Assembly: GCA_026929865.2 (NCBI GenBank)
Contig: CM049409.1
Coordinates: forward strand, 16,618,952-16,682,951
Reading direction: 5' to 3'
DNA length: 64,000 nucleotides
From: Hyperoplus lanceolatus
Lineage: Eukaryota > Chordata > Actinopteri > Uranoscopiformes > Ammodytidae
Within the stretch, counting starts at the first letter, position 1; each line of letters begins with the position of its first letter. The notes under the pieces are model-generated. The model was not told the DNA's origin. It worked only from the letters and a program-made list of their open reading frames with translations, and ran no database searches. Position numbers and translations under genes: made by a program. Of this stretch, positions 49,140 to 62,027 are shown in pieces.

Positions 49140-49145
49140 TTTATT
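49140..49145 (-). promoter_or_regulatory. candidate poly(A) signal of itsn1 (AATAAA)
   Basis: AATAAA on the minus strand about 4.0 kb after the itsn1 stop. Another lies at 49018-49023. Either would end a long 3' UTR. Nearer signals cannot be excluded. Confidence 0.25.
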
Positions 49146-51390
49146 TCTGAACATTGAATTACAACAACGTACATCATCTTCTACAGTGATAATTAACAGT
49201 AGGCTGTCTCTATAGCCCCCATTAGCGCTCATATATTAACTCTCAGATAGCAGTAGTATTATACACAACCTTGAAGGTAGACAGTAAGAACAGGTTCAAA
49301 CTGGAATGGATTAGTTTCAGTACAGTGTGGAGACTAGGAGGAGGCGGGTACTGGAGAACAGTACCAGGAAGTCAGACAAATTCTTCTTCATTCGTTATCA
49401 TCATCATCATCATCATCATTATTAGCCTCAGTCTGGAAGAAACACAAACATTCATTCACTGCTGAAACTGGCTGAGCCTTGCTGACTTCTGATTGGACAG
49501 TGGCTGGTCGCTAAGGTAACTATTGGTTGTCTTGTGGATAATTCAATAACCGTGGCGTTAAACTAAAATTACTAAAAGACATTTACTGACTTGCCAAGTG
49601 GCTAGCTAACTAACATATTTACAACTTCTAAGCAAACTTGCTAATGCAGTGGCCATTTTGAATACTCAGGTTTGTGAAAGAAGATAAATGCTGCCTTTAA
49701 AGTAACTCCTGAGTCTGTGTTTTTCCAACAAAGGGAATAGAGTGAATGATATGCTCCAAAATAAAAATGTTATCTTATATTTGAAGAAAACAGCTGTTCA
49801 CCTCTACTGTTTTAAAAACTGTGTCACAACTACAGGCTTTAATTTGGCACCTTCTAACGAATAAGCTCACACGACGACCAAATGTGAGCAGTTGTATGAA
49901 AGAAAATATAAAATAAACAAGAAACTAACAAAAGGAATTACTTCACTATTGGGACCTATAGTGAGCTGCAGTCCAGACTTAAACAGGCTATAACTAACTT
50001 TAAGATGACATTAGAGTTGAAAATGGCTTTAATGTCAATCTGAACCTTTATGTAGGCCTATGCAAAAAATCGCTTTAAAAGGACGAGACTGATGATATTT
50101 TATTTCTTATTTTCAAAAGATCACACAAGGTTCAACAGCTCTGGCCGCAGTATTGCAATCAGGCATATACCCCACCTACCAAGTAAAGGTACTTGCATAG
50201 TGGAAACCAATAGGTCCATTATCAAACGCAAGCCAGATCTAATGTTACCATTCCTTATCAAATTGTACTGTACCAAAACAAACTGTACTGTACTGCTCAG
50301 TGAAGATTAGCTTTAAATGATCTCTGTATTGCATATCATAAAGCAATCTGCATCATGCCTACAACGAGGGGAGATAAAAGGAACAATGTTCAAGTCCCTA
50401 ATATATACGTTGTGATAATATATTGCCAACAAATTTATTTTGTTACTACTAATTACTAGCCTATTTTGTCAAAAGTTCCAATTACACTTCAATTTTCTCA
50501 ATTGATATGTTAGGCTTGAAAGGGATAAAAGTGCCCAGTTTTTTCAGGGGAAAATAAAGAATATGTTTTTATTCATCACCAAGTTTCCTACCCTGACTGT
50601 TCAAAATAGCCACTGTGCGACACAAGTAAGGTCGCGTCCTGCTCAGCTCTAATATCAGCAACAGTGTGTGTGTTTTCAAAGTGCTGGGAGTGCCAACGCA
50701 CAGTAAATTAATTTCTACACCAAGCTTCTTGTTCCTTTAAAACACATGTACGCATGTAGTACCTAGCAAGTTTCCCGGGGGTGAGAGGGGGACTTTCCAG
50801 CTGTGGGCTTCCCTGATTCATTCAGGGTTTTCCTCCCCTGCTTAGCGACGGCCACTGCAACAGCTCCAAACGGCAGCAACATACCAAGAGAGGTTAAGAT
50901 GTGTGTCAAAAATCACCCTAAAACTACAACCCCCATGTTCATCCAACATAAAAAAGACAAATTAAGACATCCTTATTTTACAGTAAACCTCGATTTCAAT
51001 TAAAGTCATACCTGTTCCTTATGGGTCCCTCTGATTCAGCCATATCAGCTTTATTATAATCAATGCCTGTAAAAGGGACATCTTGACCTCATATCTGTAG
51101 TTTTTTTTACACTGGACACTTGCCATAAATGGGGCGTAAAATCTTTCTATAGTTGGAGCTTATTAGCATTGTGAGCATTTTCTCATAACCCTGTACATAT
51201 TTAGCAATTTCTGAGATGATGTGGCAAGTGTCCAGTAAAGTTCGAAACAAACAAAAAAAGATTAAAATGGCAAAGTCCCTTTACATGCAGTACCTCAAAG
51301 CTGAAAGACTAAAGAGCTCATTTTAAGATTCAGAGAGAGAGAGAGTGTTGTAAGACTTGATGCACACTGAACCAGACCTATGTAAGTTTG

Positions 51391-51559
<169 letters not shown>

Positions 51560-51986
51560 AAGGGTTCTGGTTGAAGGAGAGCTGGGATTGTCACTAGCGT
51601 GTCTGTGAAAACAGTAAAGACCCAGCTGATCTCCAAGACAAGGAATTGGTCTGGGATAAAACTAAACCAGATTGGACTAAAATCTGACATGGACCATACA
51701 GCATACAGAAGAGGGACAGAGTAGACTGGACTGGACTTTGGCTCAAATATAGCTTACCTTTTTTTTTAACAGAACTTGAATAATTTTGGCTAAAGATATT
51801 ATGTTATTAGATTATATAGGTTATTAATCCTAGACAACTGATATGAAGCATGACTTTGTAACAGTGTTAAAAAATATGCTATACAAATAAATAAATATAA
51901 ATGTAAATGCAATATGCAGGATCCAGTTTATATTGTATGATAGTGGAGTTTGTTGGGGTCAATCAAGCCCCAACCACAGCAATTTC

Positions 51987-52807
51987 TACCAGCATCCAAT
52001 GAGGAGGTGACACACATTGCAGTACCTTCCGATGGCCACTGGGGGGGGGGGGGGGGTGGAACCAAAAGTGAGCAAGTTTTTGTTGACTCACTTATTAAAC
52101 CTATTTACGGGCTGGTCCACAAAACCATTCTAGTCTGTATGTTCAGGTTAAAACTCTATGACAACACTGAGGGGGGTGATTTTTTTTCTAGCAGGCTAGT
52201 TTTTATTCTTTTGAAGGTTAAAATTAGGGCTGTCAAACGATTAAAATTTTTAATCAGATTAATCACAGGATTCTGTGGATTAATCACGATTAATTTTACC
52301 ATTCGAAATATGCACGAAAAATTCGAATTTTCTCTCTATATTGTTGTATGATCGGAAAGATAAAGGACAAAAGGTGGATATGTACATTTAAAATTAGTAT
52401 TTTCATTAATTAAAAATCAAAATTATGGTTTTAATACTGAAAATAAATTTAAATCAAACTAAAATACCTACCACACCATAATTCAATTGGTCTGTGTCTT
52501 CCAGAAATTAATCACCCTGCATTAACGCGATAATTTTTACAGCCCTAGTTAAAATGTATGAATAATTAGGGGCGCGATCTCTTGAGTGACAGCTATCCGC
52601 TCATTGTCCCTCACTTCGCCTAGGAGGTATACATCAGCTAGATGGGTGTATCTCCCTCCCCCCGACGTCACATCGATGCCCTTTTTTGTCAAAGGGAGTG
52701 AGGAGTAAAAATCTGACAAGATTGCGACGAGCATAAGCCAGGAGAATTGGATGCAGTAGGAATAACTGAGGTCCATTACATACATCCATTTTACATACTA
52801 TCTATGG
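51987..52807. repeat. repeat family R1, copy 2, with a nested hAT MITE
   Basis: Same order of blocks as 33144-34106. Without the insertion it is about 490 bp. It has a poly-G tract at about 52040. The insertion at 52225-52547 sits at a site that is empty in copy 1. Confidence 0.8.
52225..52547. mobile_element. hAT-type MITE, 323 bp, nested in R1 copy 2
   Basis: Inverted ends TAGGGCTGT and ACAGCCCTA. Flanking GTTAAAAT at 52217-52224 and 52548-52555 is an 8-bp direct duplication. R1 copy 1 has a single GTTAAAAT at 33378-33385, the empty site. Interior is AT-rich with TTAATC words. Confidence 0.93.
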
Positions 52808-53177
52808 GGTCAATAGAGGTCTGAAGCTCTTCATAATCGTTTGTTTTTTTCATTCTCAGATGATAATAATTGATACATCACTAATTATGTTTTTGGAGAA
52901 ATAAGTTTACATTTTGCTTCGATGGTTGTTCCTTCCCCTAGTTTATTTTTAGGATCTCCGGGGACCCCAGTTGGTAAAGTCCCTGTATGTTAAATATGTC
53001 GCTAGGATGAGGGTTAACTACAAATAACTTGTGAGCACTGAAACACTGAACCACGCCAAATTAAGACAATCAAGACCAGTCCAGCCTAATCCAGCCCAAC
53101 TGTCAGGTCCAAATCAATTATCTTGGTTTCTTTTCAGGTCCAGTCAAGTCCAGTACGGTACGGTACAGTCCAGGTGT

Positions 53178-54940
53178 TTACGGTTCTTCAAACAGCTGTA
53201 GGTCCAGCCTGACGACGATCTCTCCTGTGGGAACCTCGTGGAGCAGCAACCGCTTCGTGATTGGTCCTTTAGAGCCCTGGTCCTTCTTTATTTCAGCCAA
53301 CCGGATCTCTGTCCTACCCAGGAAGTCTGGAGGAGGAGTGGGGGAGAAAGTCAAAGAATGAGATGAAAAGATCAAATGAAGCCATTCATCTCTTACTGCA
53401 GACCAGGTGATCTGAAGACACGTTAATAATCATGTGTGTGTTTACTTACCGTCAGGTGAGAACTGGTCTCGTTCAAACACAGTGACACAGAGGACGTCCT
53501 GTTCAAGGTCCTTTATAAAAAACTGACAATTGGAGTTCCACTTGGGATTCAACGTGTCCTACACAGAGAAAACAGAAATAGAATTTCAATAGCCTAGTTA
53601 TTTCCATAGATCTTTTTATTCTGACTAAATTTATCAGCGTGCATCATTAGTTCATCAAAAAGGCAACATACTTGGATCAATACCGCAACGTGTAACATTA
53701 CTTTATCATTTATAAAACAGGCTTTTCATAATGACTTAGAGCATCCTCTGTTCACAGCAGGCTTTTAACAGTCTCACCGTCTAAAATAAAATTGTGACAA
53801 ATGGCTTAAATATATACGGACAGCAGCTGCGACTGAAACGTTCGGAGGATTCCCATTGAATCTTTACACTATATTTTCACTTATAAGTCTAAGGAAATTA
53901 AAGAAAAAAGAAGAGAACAATTATAAACCCTTGGAAACGTCAACGCCTAAGGACACCTTACAAAACACAATAAAAGCTATTTTTTTTTAAAAAGTACATT
54001 CAAGGTCAATAATATTGATATCAATATTAATTGATCATCATTAATGCAACTATGTAGATAAAAGACCACAGTCCTACCTGTAGTGTTTTTGTGATATGGC
54101 ACTGTGAACCCATGGTGACCTCACAGTATGGGTTACTTTTACCTGGAAACAAACAAAGATAAACAGGGATTGTATCTCCTGAGGACGACACTGTTTGTAT
54201 ACCCACTGGTTGGTTATTCACAGATGAATAACCAACTGTTTGTCGATGCTGGTTTTTAAATTAGACACTTTAAGGTAAATAAACATATTTTTTAGGAGGA
54301 AAAAACAATCCCTAAAACTGCACCACACATCCTTGTACAGCTCTTTTTCGATATTTTAAAAAAAAATTTAGATTATTTATCTATCTATATTTTTAAATTG
54401 TATATGAATAATTTTTGACTTTTGCAGTACTTGAATTAAATATTATTTTCTCTCATTATGTTTATTATTATGCACCATATACCAAAGCAAAAACGGTAGC
54501 TATACAGTATAAAAAATTTGAAGTAAATAAGACTGTGATGCTGGTGATTTTTTAAGTGAAGATATTGACAGTTCATAATCAAATGAATGAAATTCAAAGT
54601 GTGGTCCTTTCTCTCTATTTCAAACTTCATTTAAAAGGATTGTGTTCATACCATGGGAGCGACAGGGTTTGAGCTCGATTCCCTCCACGATGTTGACCAT
54701 CAGTCTGCCTATCCCCGTAGCCCTCTGAGAACGCACTGAAACACAGTTGAAACCTCTCGTGTTATTGTCAACCAAGCTGTGATCGTGGTAGATCAGTTTG
54801 ACTGTTTAAATGTTCTGGATGGAGGAAAGAACAGTTAGAGGTACCAAGATATGCTTTCTCTCTCTTCTTCTTCTCCGTCTCAATGAAGAGTTCGGAAGCT
54901 GCCTTAATTTTGTGAACCCACGCCGTCCTGCACAAACACA

Positions 54941-54974
<34 letters not shown>

Positions 54975-56709
54975 AAAAAGCACACTAAGTACACACTGAG
55001 CCCAGAGGAAAAACATTCACCAGCAATTAAAACGACAAAACTGTTGTATATGTTGTATAAAACTCATTGATGTGGTAAAATGTAACTCGATACATTAAAG
55101 ATATTTTTTGGCATTTTTTCATGCTTTTATTGATAGTCAGAGGTGACAGAGGAGACAGAGGTGAAATGGGGCAGAGAGGGGAGTGACATGCAGAGAACGA
55201 CCGCGGGCGGGAATCGAACCCGGGTCTGCTGCTGGGCCTGGCCCAGGGGGGGACGCCCTACCAACTGAGCTAAGGGCGCCCCCAGGGTATATGATTTCTG
55301 ATTGGTCAAAGTTAACATAAGCTGTACACTTTGACCAATCAGAGCGAGGCTTAGATTCTCTGTTCTTATTGGCTGTTGGGACTGTCCATTCACTTTGGCA
55401 CAACTTTGTTGGTGTAGAGTGTGTCAGGTAGGGACCATGGGGGAGGGACCAAAGAGAACAAGTCGAGCGGTTGAGGTATTTGGATTCGAATCTCTATCCC
55501 TCCCAAAATCCTCCACCCCAGCTTTAATGCCCTTAATTACACATTTTAGTTACTTGTTTGAGAATTTTTATTTATTTATTTTTTTAACTTTATACTTTCA
55601 CTCCCCTACAGAGGCAAATATTTAACTTTTTATGCCATTTGTCTGACAGTTTTAGTTACTCCACAGATTACACTATGGCATAGCGCCCCTGTACACTGTA
55701 ACTCCACAATATAGCTCAATATCATTCAAAGCTAAATAATCTATTTAAAACTCTCTGGGATCAGCTGGAAAATGTGAAATACAGATTACTGCATCAGGAC
55801 TTTTCATCCAGAAACATGACAGGAATGTTCGCTGCAATATGATGACATTTCGCTGATAATACCTTAACTTAACTTGAGTAAAGGGTCTGCAGAGTTCTCC
55901 TACATTGGTTTTTCATTACCTTTCATTGATGCTCTCAGCTCTGAGTGTGTAAACTCTGTCTATGTGAGAGATGTGGAACAGGGGTTCGTCTCCTGACGGG
56001 TCCGTCGGCAGCTTCACCAAAACTTCATTGAGGAAGATTGGCTGCAAAGAGAGCAGAGAGATAGTTAGTGTGAGTCATGCAGGGTGCTAAGATACATTCA
56101 CTGTAGGTCTGCTCAAAATGAGTTTCCCTGCGAACGCAGTCGGCACCAAGCTACAATTTCTGCGGGTTTCCCAAAAAAAATATTTGGTTAAATCTAATTA
56201 GCAAATTTGACAACAATCTTTTTCTAATTAAATATTGGTGTTGCAATTCTAAAGTAATGGATGCAAACTTTGACAGGTAAAAGAGACATTTACTGTCAAG
56301 CAACATAATGCTATGTTTAGTAAATGAGAAAGATTAAGAAAAAATATGCTCATTATTAGTCATTATTAGAAATATAATTACATTTGTATTTAAATGTTTT
56401 AAAGACAAGCATAATGGGAATTAATTTAATATATATTGGTAATTTCATAATTTAAACTGTAATTTAAGGTACACACTGGCTTTATACAAGTTGACTAGAA
56501 GAGGTCACATGGAAGCCTCGTTGTGTTTTCACATGAGCAAAAATAAAGTTTTATTGACGACTCATTGATATTAATTAAAAAGTCGCTTGTTTTCACGGTG
56601 GAATTTAAGAAAAAGTCTTCAATAAAAACAGAAGAAGGAAACCTCTTTCTTTACGGGTGCTTGAGAGGGAGGTACACTTATACTGTAACGTGTGTGTGTG
56701 TGTGGTGTG

Positions 56710-56802
<93 letters not shown>

Positions 56803-58143
56803 GTAGGTGTGTGTGTGTTCTCACCGTTTTGTACATGCGATACTGCAGGTGTGTTTTGGAGGAGAAGACTTTGTCTGATCCTGAAAAGCCTAGAGGTTTG
56901 GTCACCTGGGAGACAGACAAAGAGGAAAGGTTTAAACCTTTTATATACACTCTATGGTTTAAACGTAGTGAACCTTGGACAGTGCAAAGGAAACACACAC
57001 AATCAACCAGCGCTGGAATAAGTATTCTGATTTCTTACTATTCATAACAATCTACAAACACTCAATAACAAATTGAAGGGCTGCATTTAAACGTTTTACG
57101 TTTGATTTCAGATGTATTATAAGCAGTGCGTACTTGATGAATCAAAAGAAAAATAACTTGTTTTGCAAAAAATAGACCCCATCAGTGATTTATTATCATA
57201 TGACATTATCAGGGACTTAGCAATAAACTCTGGGGCCCATGCATAACTTGTCTCTGTGGGCCCCATTGCTCTCACATTTTTTTGTATTTTGTGAGACAAA
57301 TAATAGAGCCTACATCTGTTCACATGAATCTGTAGTGTGTTCATGTTAAAAAGTAATAATAATCATTTAGTTATATGGGGTTAAGTCTGCACAGCTTGAA
57401 TTTACCCCACCTATCAATCCTCCTTCATTAACCTATTGTAACCTGAACTAACTAAACTATAGGGTTAAATTATGTTCGCCGTTTTTTTTCCTTTCTTTTG
57501 AAATAATTGAGTTAGGGTCCTGGGTAGTCAGTTCCCCCCACTATGAAGCCTATGGTTATTATTAGTGTAATACTGATACTGAATACTGAAACTCACCTGA
57601 GTCAGCAAAAGGAAGTCGTTGAACAGGAAGCCGTAGAGCTCCTTGCTGCTCTTGGCTTTGAACAACTTCCCGCTGTGGAGGAACTTCCTGGGACCCAGAC
57701 AGTTGGTGACGGAGTTAAACACCAGTTGCTGAAGGACAAAGATTGATATTTTAGAGTGCACAATGTCAAACATGATAATACATAACAATCACAAGTTAGT
57801 AACAGCATTACAAATATGATAAATTAATGTAAAAAAGATTACTAATTTTGTTGTGGTTGCTCTAATAAACTGGGAAGTAAGGATTAGAGCAGATTTACCC
57901 ACCCAACCCAGCTTGACAATTAAATATACTTTAGATGTAAATGTGAAGTTTTTCCATACTTAGCTTTTTATGTTATGTGTATGTGTGAGTGTGTGTGTGT
58001 GAGTGTGTGTGCTTACCTCAGACAGGCCTTCACACTGGACGTGAGCCTGAATCCACTCCAGACGATCTGAGTTTTCCTTCTCTCTGACGCCCTCATTCAC
58101 CTGAAAACACATGTATGTTTTTGTTAAGTGCCCAAAAAGGACA

Positions 58144-58209
<66 letters not shown>

Positions 58210-61200
58210 CACCTGAGAGCACAGCTCCTCTGCTTTCTCCAGAGCAGCTTTCAGATGGCTGTTATCTGGATGTGACTCTGGAGTATTTTCAATGATCTAT
58301 AATCAATAAACGAACGGTCAGAAAAATAATTCATGGAGACAGAATCGAAAAGAACACCCTAGGTCCCCCCGATCGTGAGTTTGATATGATGTAAGTCATA
58401 CGTACATTCTTGATGATGAGCGGGTAGCGTGTGACTCTCTGCATGGGTTTGAGCAGGAAGCTAGACAGAGGCATCCCCTTACACCCGGGATCCATGGCTA
58501 ACCTCTAAAAAAATAGACAGACAACATCAGAAAAACGGCTGATCAGATTTCTCCTTCATACTGTTACTGCTAGTTAAAAGTGCTCCGAGGAACTTTCAGA
58601 GTGTGTTAATTCTTGCACCCCCTTTGGACAAAAGCGGTAGTGTTTTTAATACGCCAGCTGTTGTTTCCGGGTGAGCGTACCCATGACAAAGGCATTAAGA
58701 AAAAACTACATAAATAAACTAAAAGCATTCTTTGCACTGATGGACTTGTTTGCTGTTACGTGCAATTCATGATCTTCATAGGAAAAATTTGACTGTTTCA
58801 AAAATATTTAAAAGTTCCTCGTAGCACCTTTAAAGCGGCTACGAGTAACATTTAAATATCTTTTAAACAGCCTCATGTTTCCTCTGATAATCATAAATTA
58901 CCTTTAACAGCAAACGAGACCATCAGTGCAAAGAAAGACGTTTTTAGATAGTTTTTATTACTCCTTTTGGTCTGGTCGCACACCCAGTCCGATTTTCAGT
59001 TCGCTCGTGCAGGCTCTATGGTCACATATCCGTATTGGTCGCAGATTTCAGTGTGGCGCAGCAACGTGAATTGAGAAGCCTATCCCTCCAGGTGAGGGAA
59101 GGGGAGCGGGAGCCTTGTTTGAGACAGTTATTTGTCGTCATAATGACTGATAACGGGGCTGAACCATCAAAGAAAAAAAAGAGAATGCAATGAAGAAAAG
59201 CTAAAAGGGAGAGTGATATAGGCTACGTGGGACGAGGGCGTTGCCAAGCAACGTGTATACAATTTCACGAGAGCAAAACTAGACTGCAGTGTTTACTCCT
59301 AAATGAATGAGCGGTTGGTACTAACACAAAGTTTGCTTTGCTTCTCCATCATCAGATAACCATTATCTGAAATAGTAATCATTTACAACAACATAAACAC
59401 ATTACCTCATCGTGATCCATACTAACTGCCGTCTATCGTTCATTCGCTTTCTGTGAGGAGTCGGACACGGTCGGACACGTAATCTTTCAGCTCCGTGAGA
59501 GAGAGTAATTAGGTGACACTGCTCAACTCATTGCAATCAGGTGTGTGTGGCAGTGACTGGCATTAGTTGATGCAGTGTCAAAACCACTCTCACAGAGCCG
59601 AAAAGAGTCCTCACACTTTCAACACACGGACATGCACTATATTGCTCCCTTCTCAGTTCACACTCACGCGCCTGGCACGCGCTTTGCGACAGCGGGCTTC
59701 GTAAAAATACTACCGCTTTTGTCCAAAGGGGACGCCAACGTGCCATGTTACTCGTAGTGGCTTTAAAGGAATAGTTCAAAGTTTTTTTATTTTGAGCTTG
59801 TTGCCTCACTCTTGGGTTCAAGAAAAGGCGACATAAACCATTCCTTGAGCTGTACGTGAATTATTGGAGGACACAAGAGCCAAGGTCGCTCTTCGCTAAT
59901 TAGCTAATCACAAATACGGGTAGTCAATGGGAAGTATTAGCCTGCATGAGAAGAATACAAAAAGCTGGACTAGAGTTAACCCTATCCCTATACAGCCTAA
60001 AGTCAAAGTCAAATAATGTTTGAAATATCTTTCAGTGTTAAAGCGCTGGGTGTTTGATCAATAAATGTGTTACTGTCCCATTATAAAGCTTTGTATTTGA
60101 TACCTTTAGGAAGTCTTTGATCTCAGGGTTGTCGTCCGTTTTCTGCTGAATCAGCGTGGCTCCGTTAAGCTGACACGAACAGAATCTGTACACACAAAGT
60201 GAAACCACAAAACGGAAATATAAAACATTACAAACAAAAAAAAAATAACCTGTGGTGCTGGGTAAAGAAAGAAAGAAAAAGACTTGTTAAAGGTGGGGTT
60301 AAAAAGACAACAGACAGAACCTGATATAGGGCTGCATGTGAGGCAGCTGGTTGGTCAGGATGTCACCAATCATCTTCACCGGCATCCGATCGCCTGACAT
60401 CTTCTTCCTCACTCTCAGAGCCCTGATGGAGGGGAGAAGTTGGTCAGCTGTGTCATAACAATGTAAACTCTGGACTCTGTGTGGATATTTAAAGGTGCAC
60501 TATGGGTAACTTTGGGTGTGTCAGAGAAGTGAACATTTTCTGAGGTATAATAGTCATAACTGCATAGACAAACATGGTGATATGAGCAGTGTTTACATCC
60601 AAATAAGTTTATTTAAAATTTTACAACAAAATCTTGGTGACTTTTATGGGAATAAAAAAAAAAGTTCACTGGTATATTTCCAGCAATAAGCTTTTATTTT
60701 AAGCAGCTGAAGTTTGCCAATGTTATCTTTACAATTTTAAATTAGAGCCAATGATGGTTTATGCGTTTAACTGTGTATCAGATGCAAATGTATTGTGGTA
60801 ATGACAAAACTAAATCCGCTGTTTGCCTGTGTGTGCATTAGTGTATTCAATGCTGACGTGTGTGTTTTTAGTCTTTACTTGAGCAGTTTGATGTTGCACA
60901 TGATGAGCTCCTTCCAGTTCACAAAGATCATCGCCACCTCCTTCTCTGTCAGCAGCTCGCACTCCAACAGAGGTTTGTGGAACACCTAAACACACAAGAA
61001 TTTGCAAATTGACAAAGTGTATTTGAAGGGAAACACATTTCCTTTTCAGACCTCTTAAATGCTAAATACTGTGTGTATATGTTTGTGTGTGCATGTGTAA
61101 TGTGTGTATGAAGCCACTATTACGTCTACCTCTGTGACGAGTTGCAGGTCATTGACGTAGTTCTCTTCAGTGACAATTAGCTCGTGGATGTATCCCTGCC

Positions 61201-61251
61201 TCTTCCTCTCCATGGGGCTCAACATGTCCAGTAGATGAAGGTCAGCGCACC
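53178..61251 (-). CDS. itsn1: intersectin 1 long form, C-terminal DH-PH-C2 part (5' end beyond window)
   Basis: Family role: endocytic scaffold; the long form adds a DH-PH module that activates CDC42. Exons: 61130-61251, 60879-60985, 60321-60422, 60104-60185, 58406-58504, 58213-58296, 58017-58100, 57597-57728, 56825-56905, 55920-56041, 54845-54927, 54652-54735, 54078-54142, 53450-53558, 53178-53326. They join in frame to 500 residues and a TAA. DH (about residues 15-200): [34 protein letters not shown] and [19 protein letters not shown], the conserved last DH helix. PH (about 238-352): [20 protein letters not shown], then [15 protein letters not shown]2 (about 375-490): [55 protein letters not shown]. 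The end [20 protein letters not shown] is that of ITSN1 rather than ITSN2. The upstream SH3 and EH exons are not in the window. Confidence 0.95.
54943..54972. repeat. (CA)n before an itsn1 3' splice site
   Basis: 15 CA units; on the itsn1 strand a (TG)n tract that ends about 15 nt before the 3' splice site of exon 54845-54927. Confidence 0.95.
55103..55285 (-). mobile_element. tRNA-derived SINE, copy 2 (itsn1 intron)
   Basis: On the minus strand: GGGGGCGCCCTTAGCTCAG, then GTTCGATTCCCGCCCGCGG with an intact B box, then GCATGTCACTCCCCTCTCTG, then the tail CTATCAATAAAAGCATG. It has the spacer between the boxes that copy 1 (4738-4893) lacks, so it is closer to full length. It lies in sense with itsn1. 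Confidence 0.87.
56691..56819. repeat. (TG)n right after an itsn1 5' splice site
   Basis: About 129 bp. On the itsn1 strand it is (CA)n beginning about 6 nt into the intron after exon 56825-56905. Confidence 0.97.
57979..58011. repeat. interrupted TG repeat after an itsn1 5' splice site
   Basis: TG units with GAG interruptions. On the itsn1 strand it follows the GTAAGC donor of exon 58017-58100 directly as CACACACA with CTCA breaks. Confidence 0.93.
58147..58209. repeat. (GT)n right after an itsn1 5' splice site
   Basis: About 31 units. On the itsn1 strand the donor of exon 58213-58296 reads GTGAA and runs straight into (CA)n. Confidence 0.97.
58574..58833. mobile_element. TTAA-flanked MITE, family B copy (itsn1 intron)
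   Basis: TTAA at 58574-58577 and 58830-58833; inverted ends AAGTGCTCCGAGGAACTTT and AAAGTTCCTCGTAGCACCT. Same family as the repeat at 10573. Its right TTAA is also the left TTAA of the next element. Confidence 0.8.
58830..59766. mobile_element. TTAA-flanked MITE, family B longer relative
   Basis: TTAA at 58830-58833 and 59763-59766. Ends AGCGGCTACGAGTAACAT and ATGTTACTCGTAGTGGCT are inverted copies. Near the right end GCTTTTGTCCAAAGGGG is the reverse of the family B internal block. It shares a TTAA with 58574-58833 on the left. On the right its TTAA is followed by AGGAATAGTTCAAAG, which looks like the end of a third element. The interior (about 0.9 kb) has no transposase. Confidence 0.75.
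60489..60520 (+). mobile_element. single end of another TTAA-type MITE
   Basis: TTAA followed by AGGTGCACTATGGGTAAC, a fish MITE-like end. The opposite end was not found in the window, so this is a fragment. Confidence 0.4.
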
Positions 61252-62027
61252 CTGAGGTATAAACGCCACACACATAGCTGTCAATTAAAAATCCTGACAC
61301 ACACACACACACACACACTAGAACCTGTATTAATACATTACTAGCATAATACATACCTGAGGTCAACAAACCTGGGGGGACTAAACCGTGTCACACTTTG
61401 GAGGGTTGTGTGAGTCAAAAGTTTGTCTGTTGAAACTTTTGTAGGGCTATTTCAGATCTCGAGAATATGTGCGCAAGATGTTGTTTGTGTAAGTGAGAGA
61501 TTTAAGAGAAATGTCATTGGTTCACGTTATTTAATTTAACATTAACCTAAATAAGGAAGCATCCTTATGTGTCAGGAGGTAAGAATGCAACTGCAAAGTA
61601 GGTTATGAAGATATTTAGGCCTATGACTTGTGTTGCAGAGTACAAAAGAAGAACAAATATATACTTCGATGCTGCTACAGTGATGTTTAAAATACATGTA
61701 CTGGATAATCTGTCCCTTTGGAACAAAGTTAAAATCAAGGAAGATTTATTTGTGCTAAAATAAAGCTGCATTTATCCGTTCACCACTCGGAGGGCAGAAG
61801 TATGGAAGCCAATATCTGCCATGCTCAGGAATTGTTTTGGATTCCAAAGAAACCAAAAACCAAGCTTATTTCCACACTGTACTCACACTATTAGATACTC
61901 TTTTGATAATGAGTTCAATTGTGATCTTGAGATAAGGGAAGAGTTGAAAATGAGCTTTGTTATCGGATAACGGAATCTAAATAAATTTTCGGGCACGGTC
62001 ATTCTCGGCTTTTGTACATTAGTAAAG

